Assembly (NCBI GenBank): GCA_964423265.1
Contig: CAYREF010000009.1
Coordinates: 1 to 52,024, forward strand
DNA: 52,024 nucleotides
From: M55B165 sp964423265
GTDB taxonomy: Bacteria; Actinomycetota; Humimicrobiia; Humimicrobiales; Humimicrobiaceae
Direction: 5' to 3'
The notes below the pieces were generated by a model, which was not told the DNA's origin, did no database searches, and saw nothing but the letters and a program-made list of their open reading frames with translations. How positions within the stretch are numbered: the first letter of the stretch is position 1; each line of letters opens with the position of its first letter. Positions 25,826 through 34,041 of the stretch are shown here, one piece after another. The position numbers and the translations under genes are program-made.

Positions 25826-27730
25826 ATGGGTTTGACTAGAAGAAAAAAAACAGAACTAATATTAACCATAATTTCTGGTGCTTTTACATTAGTAGCCATT
25901 ATACATGATATAATACATATTCCTGGTCCGTTTACCCTGCCCTTATTTCTACTAGCGGTGATTACAGGAGGCTTTTTTATAGCAATAAAAGGGTTTAAGG
26001 CAATCTTCCGCCTATCTTTTGACATGAATTTTTTAGTTACAGTAGCAGTTATAGGGGCATTTGCTATAGGTGAATATATGGAAAGCGCAATAGTTGTGTT
26101 ATTATTCAATATTGCAAATACCCTTGAATCTTTTAGTACCAACCGGGCCAGGAGAGCTATCAAGTCTTTGGTGGATATATCGCCGGATTATGCTACTTTG
26201 CTTTCAGGGGAAGATCAAATCAAATCAAAAGTTGAAAAAATCAGTGTCGGTCAAGCAATTTTAATAAAGCCTGGCGAGAGAATACCTCTTGATGGAGAAG
26301 TTATTGAGGGCTCTTCTTATGTTGACCAGTCACCTATTACCGGGGAGTCAAAACCGGTTAAAAAAGAAAAAGGAGATAACACATATTCTGGCTCTATAAA
26401 TGGCAGTGGCTCTTTAAAAGTGAGGGTAGAAAAAATATTTAGCCAGTCTACAGTTTCAAAAATCAAGAGCCTAATCGAAGAAGCACAGGCTAAAAAGGCT
26501 AAGACGCAACAGTTTATTGAAAAATTTGCCCAGTATTATACGCCTATTGTAATAGGAATTTCTGTCTTTATTGCCATAATTCCTCCCCTGGCCCTAAACC
26601 TTGATTGGGGGGAGTGGATATACAGGGCTTTAACTATTCTTGTAATTTCCTGTCCCTGTGCTTTGGTGATATCCACTCCTATTACTATAGTATCTGGCCT
26701 TACATTAGGGGCAAGAAACGGGGTGCTGATAAAGGGGGGAGAGTTTTTAGAAAATATTGGCAGCTCCAAGGTGTTTGTTTTTGACAAAACTGGAACCCTG
26801 ACCAAGGGAGAGTCAGAAATTTCAAGAATTATAGCCTATAATGACCATAGCCAGGATGAAGTTTTGAGGATTGCTTATTCCATTGAGAAAATGTCTGAAC
26901 ATCACCTGGCAAAAGCAATAATTGGATATGGCAAAAACAAAAGCATCAAGCCCTTAAAAGTAGATAGATTTAATTCCCTCTCCGGTATGGGAATAGAAGC
27001 TGAGATAGAAGGAAGTAAATATTATCTGGGAAACCATAAGCTTTTCAAGCAAAAAAAGCTATGCGGGAAAATAGTGGATAGTGATGTTAAAAATTTGGAA
27101 TCCAAGGGCAATACGGTTGTCTACTTAGGTACGGAGGAAAAAACTGTTGGCATTATTGCTATTGCTGATGGGTTAAGACATAGTGCTAAACAAACCGTAA
27201 AAGAATTAAAACAACTGGGCATTAAAAAAATTGCCATGTTGACCGGGGATAACCAAAGTGTTGCCGAGGATATAGCTAGTGAATTAGAAATAGATGAATT
27301 TAATGCAGAATTGCTCCCCCAGGATAAAATCGACCTTTTAAGCCGACTCCAGGAAAAACATAAGAATGTAGTTATGGTTGGGGATGGCATAAATGATGCA
27401 CCAGCTCTTAGCTTAGCGAATGTGGGCATAGCTATGGGAGGCGGAGGCAGTGATACTGCTCTGGAAAGTTCAGATATTGCTTTGCTTAAAGACGATTTGT
27501 CCAAAATCCCTTTTATTTATAGGATTAGCAGAAAGGTAACCTTGCTGATAAAACAAAATATATCTTTTGCAATAGCAATAAAGATAGCTTTCTTAATATT
27601 AGCAGGGTTGGGGATAGCTACTCTTTGGATGGCGGTAATAGCTGATGTTGGAGCAACAATTCTGGTAGTTTTTAATGGCTTGAGGGCATTAAGGCTAGGT
27701 TTGCCAAAAATCAGTGACACTCCTAAATAA
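25826..27730 (+). CDS. cadA: Zn/Cd/Pb-type P1B-ATPase efflux pump
   Basis: A 634-residue heavy-metal ATPase. Metal-transport motif C276-P-C278 lies in the membrane; the phosphorylation motif is D320-K-T-G-T. TGES (ITGESKPV), MVGDGINDAP and the last-helix Asp in ADVGATILVV, typical of the Zn/Cd/Pb subgroup, are present. There is no N-terminal HMA domain or CxxC; the protein starts directly with membrane helices. The usual SxHP motif of P1B-ATPases reads SEHH (H359-H360). The cadA name is by subgroup only; zntA would be equally fair. Confidence 0.9.
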   Translation: MGLTRRKKTELILTIISGAFTLVAIIHDIIHIPGPFTLPLFLLAVITGGFFIAIKGFKAIFRLSFDMNFLVTVAVIGAFAIGEYMESAIVVLLFNIANTLESFSTNRARRAIKSLVDISPDYATLLSGEDQIKSKVEKISVGQAILIKPGERIPLDGEVIEGSSYVDQSPITGESKPVKKEKGDNTYSGSINGSGSLKVRVEKIFSQSTVSKIKSLIEEAQAKKAKTQQFIEKFAQYYTPIVIGISVFIAIIPPLALNLDWGEWIYRALTILVISCPCALVISTPITIVSGLTLGARNGVLIKGGEFLENIGSSKVFVFDKTGTLTKGESEISRIIAYNDHSQDEVLRIAYSIEKMSEHHLAKAIIGYGKNKSIKPLKVDRFNSLSGMGIEAEIEGSKYYLGNHKLFKQKKLCGKIVDSDVKNLESKGNTVVYLGTEEKTVGIIAIADGLRHSAKQTVKELKQLGIKKIAMLTGDNQSVAEDIASELEIDEFNAELLPQDKIDLLSRLQEKHKNVVMVGDGINDAPALSLANVGIAMGGGGSDTALESSDIALLKDDLSKIPFIYRISRKVTLLIKQNISFAIAIKIAFLILAGLGIATLWMAVIADVGATILVVFNGLRALRLGLPKISDTPK

Positions 27731-27797
27731 CCGAAATTAGCTATAACAGGCAGTAATTTGTATAGCTGGTATTTAAATTACTTTTGTTCTAAAGTCT

Positions 27798-27826
27798 CCA
27801 AGGCTGGATTAATTTGGGAGCCTTGG
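27798..27826 (+). other. Perfect 8-bp hairpin between cadA and rplU
   Basis: CCAAGGCT (27798-27805) and AGCCTTGG (27819-27826) with a 13-base loop. There is no T-run, so it is a doubtful intrinsic terminator. It lies upstream of the rplU promoter and so is not part of that leader if the promoter call is right. Confidence 0.45.
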
Positions 27827-27864
27827 GCAATATCAATGATAAATAACACTGGCTTAAATATTGA

Positions 27865-27894
27865 TTGACACTATATTATAATATATGTTAAGAT
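27865..27894 (+). promoter_or_regulatory. Predicted promoter of rplU-rpmA
   Basis: Consensus TTGACA (27865-27870), an 18-bp spacer and TAAGAT (27889-27894). A TATAAT at 27877 is too close to this -35 and has no good -35 of its own. Confidence 0.45.
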
Positions 27895-27921
27895 TTCAAT
27901 CTGTGATTTAAGGATTATTTG

Positions 27922-28254
27922 TTGATCAAGGAGGCCAAAATTTACGCAATAATTAGTACAGGCGGCAAACAATATAAAGTAGAAGAAGACCAGGATGTAG
28001 TAGTTGACAGGATAGAAGGTAAAAAAGGCGACAAGATAAAGATAAAAGAAGTTAATATGGTTTCTGATAATGGCGAGGTTAAGATTGGAAACCCAGTTAT
28101 AGATAAGGCGGAAGTGGAAGCTACAATTAAAGACCATATAAAGGGCGATAAACTGATTGCCTTTAAAATGAAGGCCAAGAAAAGGTATAAGAGGAAAATA
28201 GGCCATAGGCAACCGCTAACTGTGCTACATCTTGAGAAAATAAAGATAAAATAA
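27922..28254 (+). CDS. rplU: 50S ribosomal protein L21
   Basis: About 105-110 residues; IISTGGKQYKVEEDQ and a C-terminal RKIGHRQPLTVLHLEKI are diagnostic for bL21, which binds 23S rRNA. The start is unclear. TTG 27922 (or 27919) follows AAGGA and adds about six residues (IKEAK) before the family start. A full AAGGAGG (27928-27934) stands 5 bp before an ATT codon at 27940 that would give exactly the canonical N-terminus (M)YAII. The conservative TTG is used here. It is co-transcribed with rpmA. Confidence 0.95.
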   Translation: MIKEAKIYAIISTGGKQYKVEEDQDVVVDRIEGKKGDKIKIKEVNMVSDNGEVKIGNPVIDKAEVEATIKDHIKGDKLIAFKMKAKKRYKRKIGHRQPLTVLHLEKIKIK

Positions 28255-28266
28255 TGGGGTGGTTAT

Positions 28267-28506
28267 ATGTCAACCAAAAAAGGTGCTGGAAGCAGTAGAA
28301 ATGGAAGAGATAGCAATCCGAAATTTTTGGGAATAAAAAGTTCTGCCGGAGAATACGTTAAAGCAGGAAGCATTATAGCGAGGCAGAGAGGAACAAGATA
28401 CAAGCCAGGCCGGAATGTTGGCTTGGGAAGGGATTATACCCTTTTTGCAAAGACTGACGGCAAGGTGGAATTTTCCAAAAACAAGGTTGTAAATGTAATT
28501 TCTTAA
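28267..28506 (+). CDS. rpmA: 50S ribosomal protein L27
   Basis: A 79-residue bL27 with the canonical N-terminus STKKGAGSSRNGRDSNPK reaching the peptidyl-transferase centre, and IIARQRGTRYKPGRNVG. There is no Firmicutes-type cleavable N-terminal extension. It is separated by 12 bp from rplU. Confidence 0.97.
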   Translation: MSTKKGAGSSRNGRDSNPKFLGIKSSAGEYVKAGSIIARQRGTRYKPGRNVGLGRDYTLFAKTDGKVEFSKNKVVNVIS

Positions 28507-28513
28507 ATTACTT

Positions 28514-28540
28514 AAAAGGCTCCTACGGGAGCCTTTTTTT
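28514..28540 (+). terminator. Strong Rho-independent terminator after rpmA
   Basis: Perfect 10-bp stem AAAAGGCTCC / GGAGCCTTTT with a TACG tetraloop, followed by a T-run. It ends 34 bp past the rpmA stop. The following 28541-28674 contain nothing I recognise. Confidence 0.93.
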
Positions 28541-28674
28541 ATTATCCTCAAGACTTTTAACCAAAAATTTTGTTTCAGTCTCTACAGCATAGAAGGCCTA
28601 ATGCTTTCTTTTCCTAGGATATTCTATATTTGTTTATTCTTCAGCCAGCTACTTCGGAGTTTAGCTAAGCAGCA

Positions 28675-29031
28675 TCATTTTAAAAAACCAATTACGGCTC
28701 CTAAAGTTAGCACTAACAGTATCGCTATCCCTATGAAAAAAAATCTATACTGCTTATTTTTTAAATAGTAGAAAATGCAAAAAATGACTCCTGCAGTAGG
28801 AGTAAAATTTAAGATAAGTAGGCCCAAGTATGAAAGCGATACTGGGGAAAATTCCTTAATGCTGTAAATTATCCCATCAAGGCTTTTAGAAAAGTAGCCG
28901 GGCTTTACCTCAAGCTCCATGCCTGAAGCTACTGCATATATATAGCCAGCAAGCATAAAGGCCAGGCTGGCGGCTAATCCTGCTGTAAATATCCAGTATA
29001 AATATTTTGCTATAAATTTCTTTTTTTCCAT
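28675..29031 (-). CDS. DUF1634 membrane protein, partner of the TSUP exporter
   Basis: A 118-residue protein with three membrane helices (about residues 12-32, 68-86 and 96-115) and the SYLGLLILNFTPTAGVIFCI segment typical of DUF1634. It starts one base after the TSUP gene ends, as in many genomes where the two occur together, so it is likely an accessory subunit. No function is established that I know of. Confidence 0.75.
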   Translation of the reverse strand: MEKKKFIAKYLYWIFTAGLAASLAFMLAGYIYAVASGMELEVKPGYFSKSLDGIIYSIKEFSPVSLSYLGLLILNFTPTAGVIFCIFYYLKNKQYRFFFIGIAILLVLTLGAVIGFLK

Positions 29032-29032
29032 A

Positions 29033-29869
29033 TTAATACAAGCTTATCCCGAATGCCTTTAACAGCATGTTGATGCCAATTATTATAAATATACCAATCA
29101 TTATCTTTGCTATGGTTATGGTTTTAGCTTTGCCGGCCGCAAATGAGCCCAGGGTTCCTCCTGCAAGTACTCCTACAACTACGGCTGAAGAAATAAAGGG
29201 ATCAATAAATCCATTAGCAAAGTAAATTATAGAAGATGCAGCGGCAGTTATACCAATCATATAATTGCTGGTGGCAGTGGTGGCTTTTAAGGGGACATCC
29301 ATTAAGAGGTTTAAGGTAGGTACTTTTATTGCACCTCCACCAATACCCAGAAGACCTGATGTAATCCCTGCAAAAAAAGTGGCCCCAAACCCTAGGGGAA
29401 CATTTCTAACATCATAATCAACTTTTTTATTATTGCTCCCGTTTATGTAGTAAGAGCTATACAATGAGGGATTTTTAGCCTGGTATATTTTATCCTTGCC
29501 CCTGTTTGTCTTATTTTTTTTATAAATTATTGCAGTGGTTATTAACATAAATGCCCCAAATAGGCCATATAGTATGTTGCTTTTAAGGTAGGCTGCAGTT
29601 ATTCCTCCCACTATCCCTCCTGCAGCAGTAAAAGTTTCCAGGGACAGCCCTAGCTTTATATTGGTAATTTCCTTTATAATATACCTCCTGGAGCCAGAAA
29701 TCGAGGTAGCAAGCACTGCTATTATGCTGGTGCCAATAGCATAATGGATGGGAATGCCCAGCAGCAGTGTTAACATGGGGACAATAATTATCCCCCCGCC
29801 TATCCCTATTAGTGAGCCTATAAAGCCTGCAGTTAAGCCAACTAGCAGTAAATATAGAAAAGAAACCAT
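29033..29869 (-). CDS. TauE/SafE-family (TSUP) anion exporter
   Basis: A 278-residue polytopic protein with the two-fold repeat of the TSUP fold: GFIGSLIGIGGGIIIVPML near residue 15 and a matching GLLGIGGGAIKVPTLN near 173. Family members export sulfite, sulfoacetate or other organosulfur anions, but several transport unrelated ions, so the substrate is open. It forms a two-gene minus-strand operon with DUF1634, divergent from the FAD oxidoreductase. Confidence 0.85.
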   Translation of the reverse strand: MVSFLYLLLVGLTAGFIGSLIGIGGGIIIVPMLTLLLGIPIHYAIGTSIIAVLATSISGSRRYIIKEITNIKLGLSLETFTAAGGIVGGITAAYLKSNILYGLFGAFMLITTAIIYKKNKTNRGKDKIYQAKNPSLYSSYYINGSNNKKVDYDVRNVPLGFGATFFAGITSGLLGIGGGAIKVPTLNLLMDVPLKATTATSNYMIGITAAASSIIYFANGFIDPFISSAVVVGVLAGGTLGSFAAGKAKTITIAKIMIGIFIIIGINMLLKAFGISLY

Positions 29870-29946
29870 TATTTTTTTAAAATAATTTTAGATAAATTTG
29901 AGTTTAAAGTATAAAATAAATTGTTAAATTATTCCATTTATAAATT

Positions 29947-31389
29947 ATGGCTAAAGATAAAAAATATGATGTAATAATAATAGGGGCAGGGATTATAGGA
30001 TGTTCGGTGGCAAGGAAACTGAGCTTCTATAACCTGAAGGTAGGTGTTGTTGAGAAAAATTCTTATGTATGCGGGGGGCAGAGCAAGGCTAATGGCGGGG
30101 TTATACATGGCGGCCATAATGCCAGGGAAGGGACGCTGAAAGCTAAATTTAATGTAATGGGCAATAGGATGTTCTCAAGCCTCTGCAAAGATTTAGGAGT
30201 TGGCTTTAAAAGGACTGGATTGCTGGTAATAGCCATAGAAAGCCATGAGCTGGAAATGCTGGAAAAGTTAGAAGAGCGGGGGAAGGCTAATGGCGTGAGG
30301 GGCGTAAGCATAATTAGCAAACATGAACTTAAAAAAATGGAGCCTAATGCCAGCCCCAGGGCTATTTGTGCCCTTCATGTTCCCACTGCGGGAATAGTGG
30401 ATGTACACAGGTTAGTTATAGCCCTGGCAGAGCATGCGGCAGTAAACGGGGTTGACTTCATTTTTGAAAATGATGTGCAAGGCCTGATAGTGGATGGGAA
30501 AAAAGTTGTGGGCCTGAGAACAGATAAGGGGCAATACCAGTGCAGTGTGGTGATAAACTGTGCAGGGGTTGAAAGCGCAGGTATTGCAAAAATGGCTGGG
30601 ATTTCCAGGTTTAAAATAATTCCAAGAAAGGGCGAATACTATATCTTAGATAAAAAATATAGGGATTTTATAAGAAGGCCTTGTTTTCCGGTTCCCACTC
30701 CACATGGTAAGGGTGTAGCTGTTTTTCCTACAGTTAACGGAAATATTATTTTTGGCGGCAATTCAGTAAAGATAAAGGACAAATATGATACCTCCACAAC
30801 CAGAGAAGGCTATAGGGAGGTCCTGGGAAGAGCCAGGAGGATAATTCCGGATATTGAAAAAAAAGAAATAATAACCGCATTTTCTGGAATCAGGTCTTCT
30901 GTATCAGGACATGACTTTATTATAGATACCGGGAGCATGGATGGCCTTATTAACCTGATAGGCATAGATTCTCCAGGGTTAAGCTCTGCGCCTGCCATTA
31001 CAGAGCATGTTTTTGCTAAAGTGGATAAATTGTTTGGGCTGGTAAGACAACCAGAAAAGAAAGCCAAATATAGCTTAAAGCCGCTGTTCAGGGAACTTGG
31101 CTTAAAGGAAAAAAAGGAATGGCTGGCAAAGGAGGAGCGGTTTGGAAGGATAGCATGCAGATGTGAGAAAATAACTGAAGGCGATATTGTAAATGCTATA
31201 AATTCCCCCATTCCGGCAACCACATTGGATGCAATAAAGTTTAAGACCAAGGCAACTACTGGCAGATGCCAGGGTGGGTTTGGACTGACAAGGATTATGG
31301 GAATGCTTAATAGGGAATGCGGCTTGGATTATGCAGATATTAGGAAAAATATGCCTGGGTCCAATATTGTTACAGAAAGGGTAAGATAG
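29947..31389 (+). CDS. GlpA/LhgO-like FAD-dependent oxidoreductase with C-terminal BFD-like domain
   Basis: A 480-residue DAO-family flavoprotein. The FAD-binding GAGIIGCSVARKL (13-25), GGVIHGGHN and a C-terminal GLINLIGIDSPGLSSAPA segment match glycerol-3-phosphate or 2-hydroxyglutarate dehydrogenase-like enzymes. A C-terminal BFD-type domain has C404-R-C406 and C441, but the expected fourth cysteine (CxxxxC) is G446, so a [2Fe-2S] cluster is doubtful. The ATG has no visible Shine-Dalgarno. Relatives occur beside corrinoid methyltransferase genes in anaerobes. The substrate is not predictable. Confidence 0.85.
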   Translation: MAKDKKYDVIIIGAGIIGCSVARKLSFYNLKVGVVEKNSYVCGGQSKANGGVIHGGHNAREGTLKAKFNVMGNRMFSSLCKDLGVGFKRTGLLVIAIESHELEMLEKLEERGKANGVRGVSIISKHELKKMEPNASPRAICALHVPTAGIVDVHRLVIALAEHAAVNGVDFIFENDVQGLIVDGKKVVGLRTDKGQYQCSVVINCAGVESAGIAKMAGISRFKIIPRKGEYYILDKKYRDFIRRPCFPVPTPHGKGVAVFPTVNGNIIFGGNSVKIKDKYDTSTTREGYREVLGRARRIIPDIEKKEIITAFSGIRSSVSGHDFIIDTGSMDGLINLIGIDSPGLSSAPAITEHVFAKVDKLFGLVRQPEKKAKYSLKPLFRELGLKEKKEWLAKEERFGRIACRCEKITEGDIVNAINSPIPATTLDAIKFKTKATTGRCQGGFGLTRIMGMLNRECGLDYADIRKNMPGSNIVTERVR

Positions 31390-31420
31390 GCTTTGCTGCA
31401 GCATTTTTATTGTGATATAG

Positions 31421-31450
31421 TTGGCAGCAGAAAAATTAATTGCTTATAAT
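31421..31450 (+). promoter_or_regulatory. Predicted promoter of the corrinoid methyltransfer operon
   Basis: TTGGCA (31421-31426), an 18-bp spacer and consensus TATAAT (31445-31450), 59 bp upstream of the corrinoid-protein start. This separates the operon from the upstream oxidoreductase. Confidence 0.55.
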
Positions 31451-31509
31451 TAAACAATTCTAACTGAAAATATTATATGCTAAAATTAATGCAAAAGGCT
31501 TAAGGGGAA

Positions 31510-32160
31510 ATGCAGGGATTAGAAGAATATAAAAAGGACTTTTACGAGTCTTTACTAATATTGGATAAAGTAAAGGTATCTGAAAATATCTGTGAATACC
31601 TAAAACATTTTAATAAAGAAGAAGGGGTGGTAAATGCTATAGAAAAAGTGGTAAGCCCAACCCTGGAAAGGATAGGAAGGGAATGGGAATCTGACCTCAT
31701 ATCTTTATCCCAGCTTTATATAATCAGCAAGCTATGCGAAGAGATTGTGGATGCTTTACTGCCAGAAAGTAACGTCCAAAGAAAAGCTACTCCTAAACTG
31801 GCAATTGCAGTTTTTGAAGATTACCACCTGCTGGGCAAAAGGCTTGTAAGGTCGGCACTGCGTTCAAATGGGTACGATATAGTAGATTATGGTCATGGAG
31901 TAAGTGTTAGTGAACTTGCAGAAAGGGTTAACCGGGATAAGCCTGACATACTATTGATATCAACCTTAATGCTATCATCAGCACTGCATATAAAAAAATT
32001 TAATTCTAAATTTAAAAACAACCGCCCAAGATTATTTGTAGGCGGTGCCCCTTTCCTGTTTGACAGTGAGCTGTGGAAGGAAGTTGGGGCTGATGCTATG
32101 GGAAGCAGTGCAAGTGATGCCATAAATTTGGTAAACAGGGCAACCGGGAGACAAGCATGA
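31510..32160 (+). CDS. Corrinoid (methyl-carrier) protein
   Basis: A 216-residue MtaC/OdmA-type protein. The N-terminal helical cap (about 1-90) precedes a B12-binding Rossmann domain. The lower-ligand motif DxHxxG is present as D-Y-H-L-L-G (about residues 106-111), with ISTLMLSSA and FVGGAPF following. It carries the methyl group on cobalt between a substrate-specific methyltransferase and an acceptor. AAGGGG precedes the ATG. An ATGA overlap couples it to the UroD-family gene. No MtrH-type methyltransferase II or reductive activator (RACo) is in the window. Confidence 0.9.
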   Translation: MQGLEEYKKDFYESLLILDKVKVSENICEYLKHFNKEEGVVNAIEKVVSPTLERIGREWESDLISLSQLYIISKLCEEIVDALLPESNVQRKATPKLAIAVFEDYHLLGKRLVRSALRSNGYDIVDYGHGVSVSELAERVNRDKPDILLISTLMLSSALHIKKFNSKFKNNRPRLFVGGAPFLFDSELWKEVGADAMGSSASDAINLVNRATGRQA

Positions 32161-33218
32161 GCATAGAGGGCAAGCAATCTCCAATGGAAAGAGTCCTAAA
32201 GGCTATACAGTTTAAGGAGCCTGATAAGATCCCCTTATTTTTAATGTTAACCCTACATGGAGCAAAAGAGTTAGGGTTGGGCATTAAAGAGTATTTTTCT
32301 AAGCCTGACTATGTCGCAGAAGGGCAATTGAGGTTAAGGGAAAAATACCAGAATGACTGCTTTTACAGTCTTTACTATGCTGCTATAGAAATAGAAGCCT
32401 GGGGCGGAGAAGTTATTTTTGTAGAAGATGGCCCTCCCAATAGCGGAGAGCCAATTATTGGCAACAAGAAGAAAATAAATGGATTGGAAGCACCCAAAAT
32501 ATCTGAGTCAAAACCACTTAAAAAAGTATTAAAAACTATATCTGTATTAAGTGAAAAAGCAAAGGGGGCGGTGCCCATAATTGGGGTGGTTATGTCTCCA
32601 TTTTCTGTTCCCATTATGCAAATGGGCTTTGACCGGTACCTTGACCTGTTTTACCAGGAAAGAGAATTATTTAAAAAATTGATGGAAATAAACAAAGATT
32701 TTTGCATCAAGTGGGCAAATGCCCAGGTTGATGCAGGGGCTGACGCCATCTGCTATTTTGACCCCTTTTCTTCAACTAGCATTATTGAAAAGAGTGATTA
32801 TTTAAAGTTTGGATTTCCTATTGCCAAGGAAGTAATAAGGAGCATCAATGCTCCGACTGCCACCCATTTTGCATCTGGGAGAAGCTACCGCTTGCTAGAC
32901 CAAGTAGCTGAAACCCAAACCAAGATAGTGGGGGTAAGCTGTCTAGAAGACCTTACCATGATAAAGAATAAATGTTATGGAAAGTTAACTGCCATGGGTA
33001 ATTTAAATGGCATTGGCATGCGAAAATGGGATAGAAAAAAAACAGAGGAGCAAGTAAAAAGCATTATCCTGCAAGCTGGCACCGGCGGGGGCTTTATAAT
33101 TTCTGATAACCACGGTGAAATACCATGGTTTGTAAGCGATGAGACCTTGCTGGCATTAAGGGAAGCGGTGGACAGATGGGGAGGGTATCCCCTGGATTGG
33201 ATTAAGGATTATGGCTGA
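32157..33218 (+). CDS. UroD-family corrinoid methyltransferase with altered zinc motif
   Basis: A 353-residue protein of the uroporphyrinogen decarboxylase/MtaA superfamily. The MERVLKAIQFKEPDKIP opening and the DAGADAICYFDPFSS and AMGNLNGIG barrel segments support this. It is not a heme enzyme by context: it overlaps the corrinoid gene by 4 bp and the DUF1638-like gene by 8 bp. MtaA-type coenzyme-M methyltransferases bind zinc through H-x-C and a distant C. Here the first site reads H237-F-A239 and the second SDNHGEIP. It is therefore more likely a substrate:corrinoid methyltransferase I, for example an O-demethylase-like enzyme, than a thiol methylase. This is an inference. Confidence 0.82.
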   Translation: MSIEGKQSPMERVLKAIQFKEPDKIPLFLMLTLHGAKELGLGIKEYFSKPDYVAEGQLRLREKYQNDCFYSLYYAAIEIEAWGGEVIFVEDGPPNSGEPIIGNKKKINGLEAPKISESKPLKKVLKTISVLSEKAKGAVPIIGVVMSPFSVPIMQMGFDRYLDLFYQERELFKKLMEINKDFCIKWANAQVDAGADAICYFDPFSSTSIIEKSDYLKFGFPIAKEVIRSINAPTATHFASGRSYRLLDQVAETQTKIVGVSCLEDLTMIKNKCYGKLTAMGNLNGIGMRKWDRKKTEEQVKSIILQAGTGGGFIISDNHGEIPWFVSDETLLALREAVDRWGGYPLDWIKDYG

Positions 33219-34041
33219 TAAGTTATGCCTGCTTGCTTGCGGGAATTTCAAAAAAGAAATTGACTCAATCCTCAAAAAAAATAAATTCAAAGATATCCAG
33301 GCATCCTATTTTAATCCTTACTGTTTTGTGCAAAGGTTAAAAAAAGATACAGAAAACTTCTGTTTTTCCAAAAGTGATTTTAAGGAATGCGGAAAATTAG
33401 AAGTAATATGCGGCCCATTTTGTATAAAAGGTATTGAATTTAAAAAAGACATAAAAGATAAGGTTCACCTGGTGCAGGAGGAAAACTGCCTGAATTTTTT
33501 AATAAATTCTGATATGGTAGAAAGCTTGATAGACAATAAATATTTTTTATTGTATCCGGGTCTGCTCAGGCAGTGGGAAACTGTAATAGAAGATAGCTGG
33601 GGCTTTGATAAGAAAACTGCCCGGGACTTTTTCAGTGAATCCTCAAATAAACTATTGCTGCTTGATACCGGGGTTGATCCTGAAGCCAGGAAAAATATTG
33701 TAAATCTTTCTAATTACCTTGACCTGGGGTATGAAGTTTTTGAAGCCGGTTTAGGGCATCTTGAGCTTGTAATAAAAAATCTCAATTTTTCCTGGGAAAA
33801 AGAAAAATCCAGACTTGAATACCAGCGCAAAATTGCAAAAGCAGGGAATAAAATAGCTACCTATGAATTTACTTTTGATATATTAAAAGAACTGGTAAAC
33901 ATTATTAGTGAAGAGGAAATAATTAAAAAAATATTTACTTTATTTGATATCCTGTTTAGGCCAAAAAAGATATTTTATGGATTAGTTGAAAATAACCAGA
34001 TGGCTAGGTTTTACGGAAGAGAAAAAAAAGGAAAAATCTGA
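33211..34041 (+). CDS. DUF1638-like protein with truncated GAF-like C-terminus
   Basis: A 276-residue protein. Residues 1-195 resemble DUF1638: LLACGNFKKEI, EVICGPFCIKG, an ENCLNFLINS segment, FLLYPGLLRQWE and LLLLDTGVDPEA. Conserved cysteines could bind a metal or corrinoid, but this is not shown. A helical linker (about 197-225) leads into what looks like the first half of a GAF domain (residues about 228-276, IFTLFDILFRPKKIFYGLVE). It stops just after an A8 run, and the next gene begins with the missing half. Together they would be one DUF1638-GAF-GGDEF sensor. DUF1638 genes are common beside corrinoid methyltransferases; function unknown. Confidence 0.65.
   Translation: MADKLCLLACGNFKKEIDSILKKNKFKDIQASYFNPYCFVQRLKKDTENFCFSKSDFKECGKLEVICGPFCIKGIEFKKDIKDKVHLVQEENCLNFLINSDMVESLIDNKYFLLYPGLLRQWETVIEDSWGFDKKTARDFFSESSNKLLLLDTGVDPEARKNIVNLSNYLDLGYEVFEAGLGHLELVIKNLNFSWEKEKSRLEYQRKIAKAGNKIATYEFTFDILKELVNIISEEEIIKKIFTLFDILFRPKKIFYGLVENNQMARFYGREKKGKI
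34022..34030 (+). other. A8 slippery run at the DUF1638/GGDEF junction
   Basis: Eight adenines followed by G, read as GAA-AAA-AAA-GGA in the upstream frame. A shift of -1 here joins the upstream frame to the downstream GGDEF gene with no stop in between. The site fits A-AAA-AAA -1 slippage, polymerase slippage, or a recent single-base indel. Confidence 0.5.

Noticed and set aside
27798..27826. The 8-bp hairpin as a Rho-independent terminator of cadA or an L21 leader
   Set aside because: No T-run follows, and the predicted rplU promoter lies downstream of it. It is kept only as an unassigned hairpin.
32157..33218. Annotation as uroporphyrinogen decarboxylase HemE
   Set aside because: It is embedded in a corrinoid operon and has methyltransferase-type features; no other heme biosynthesis genes are near.
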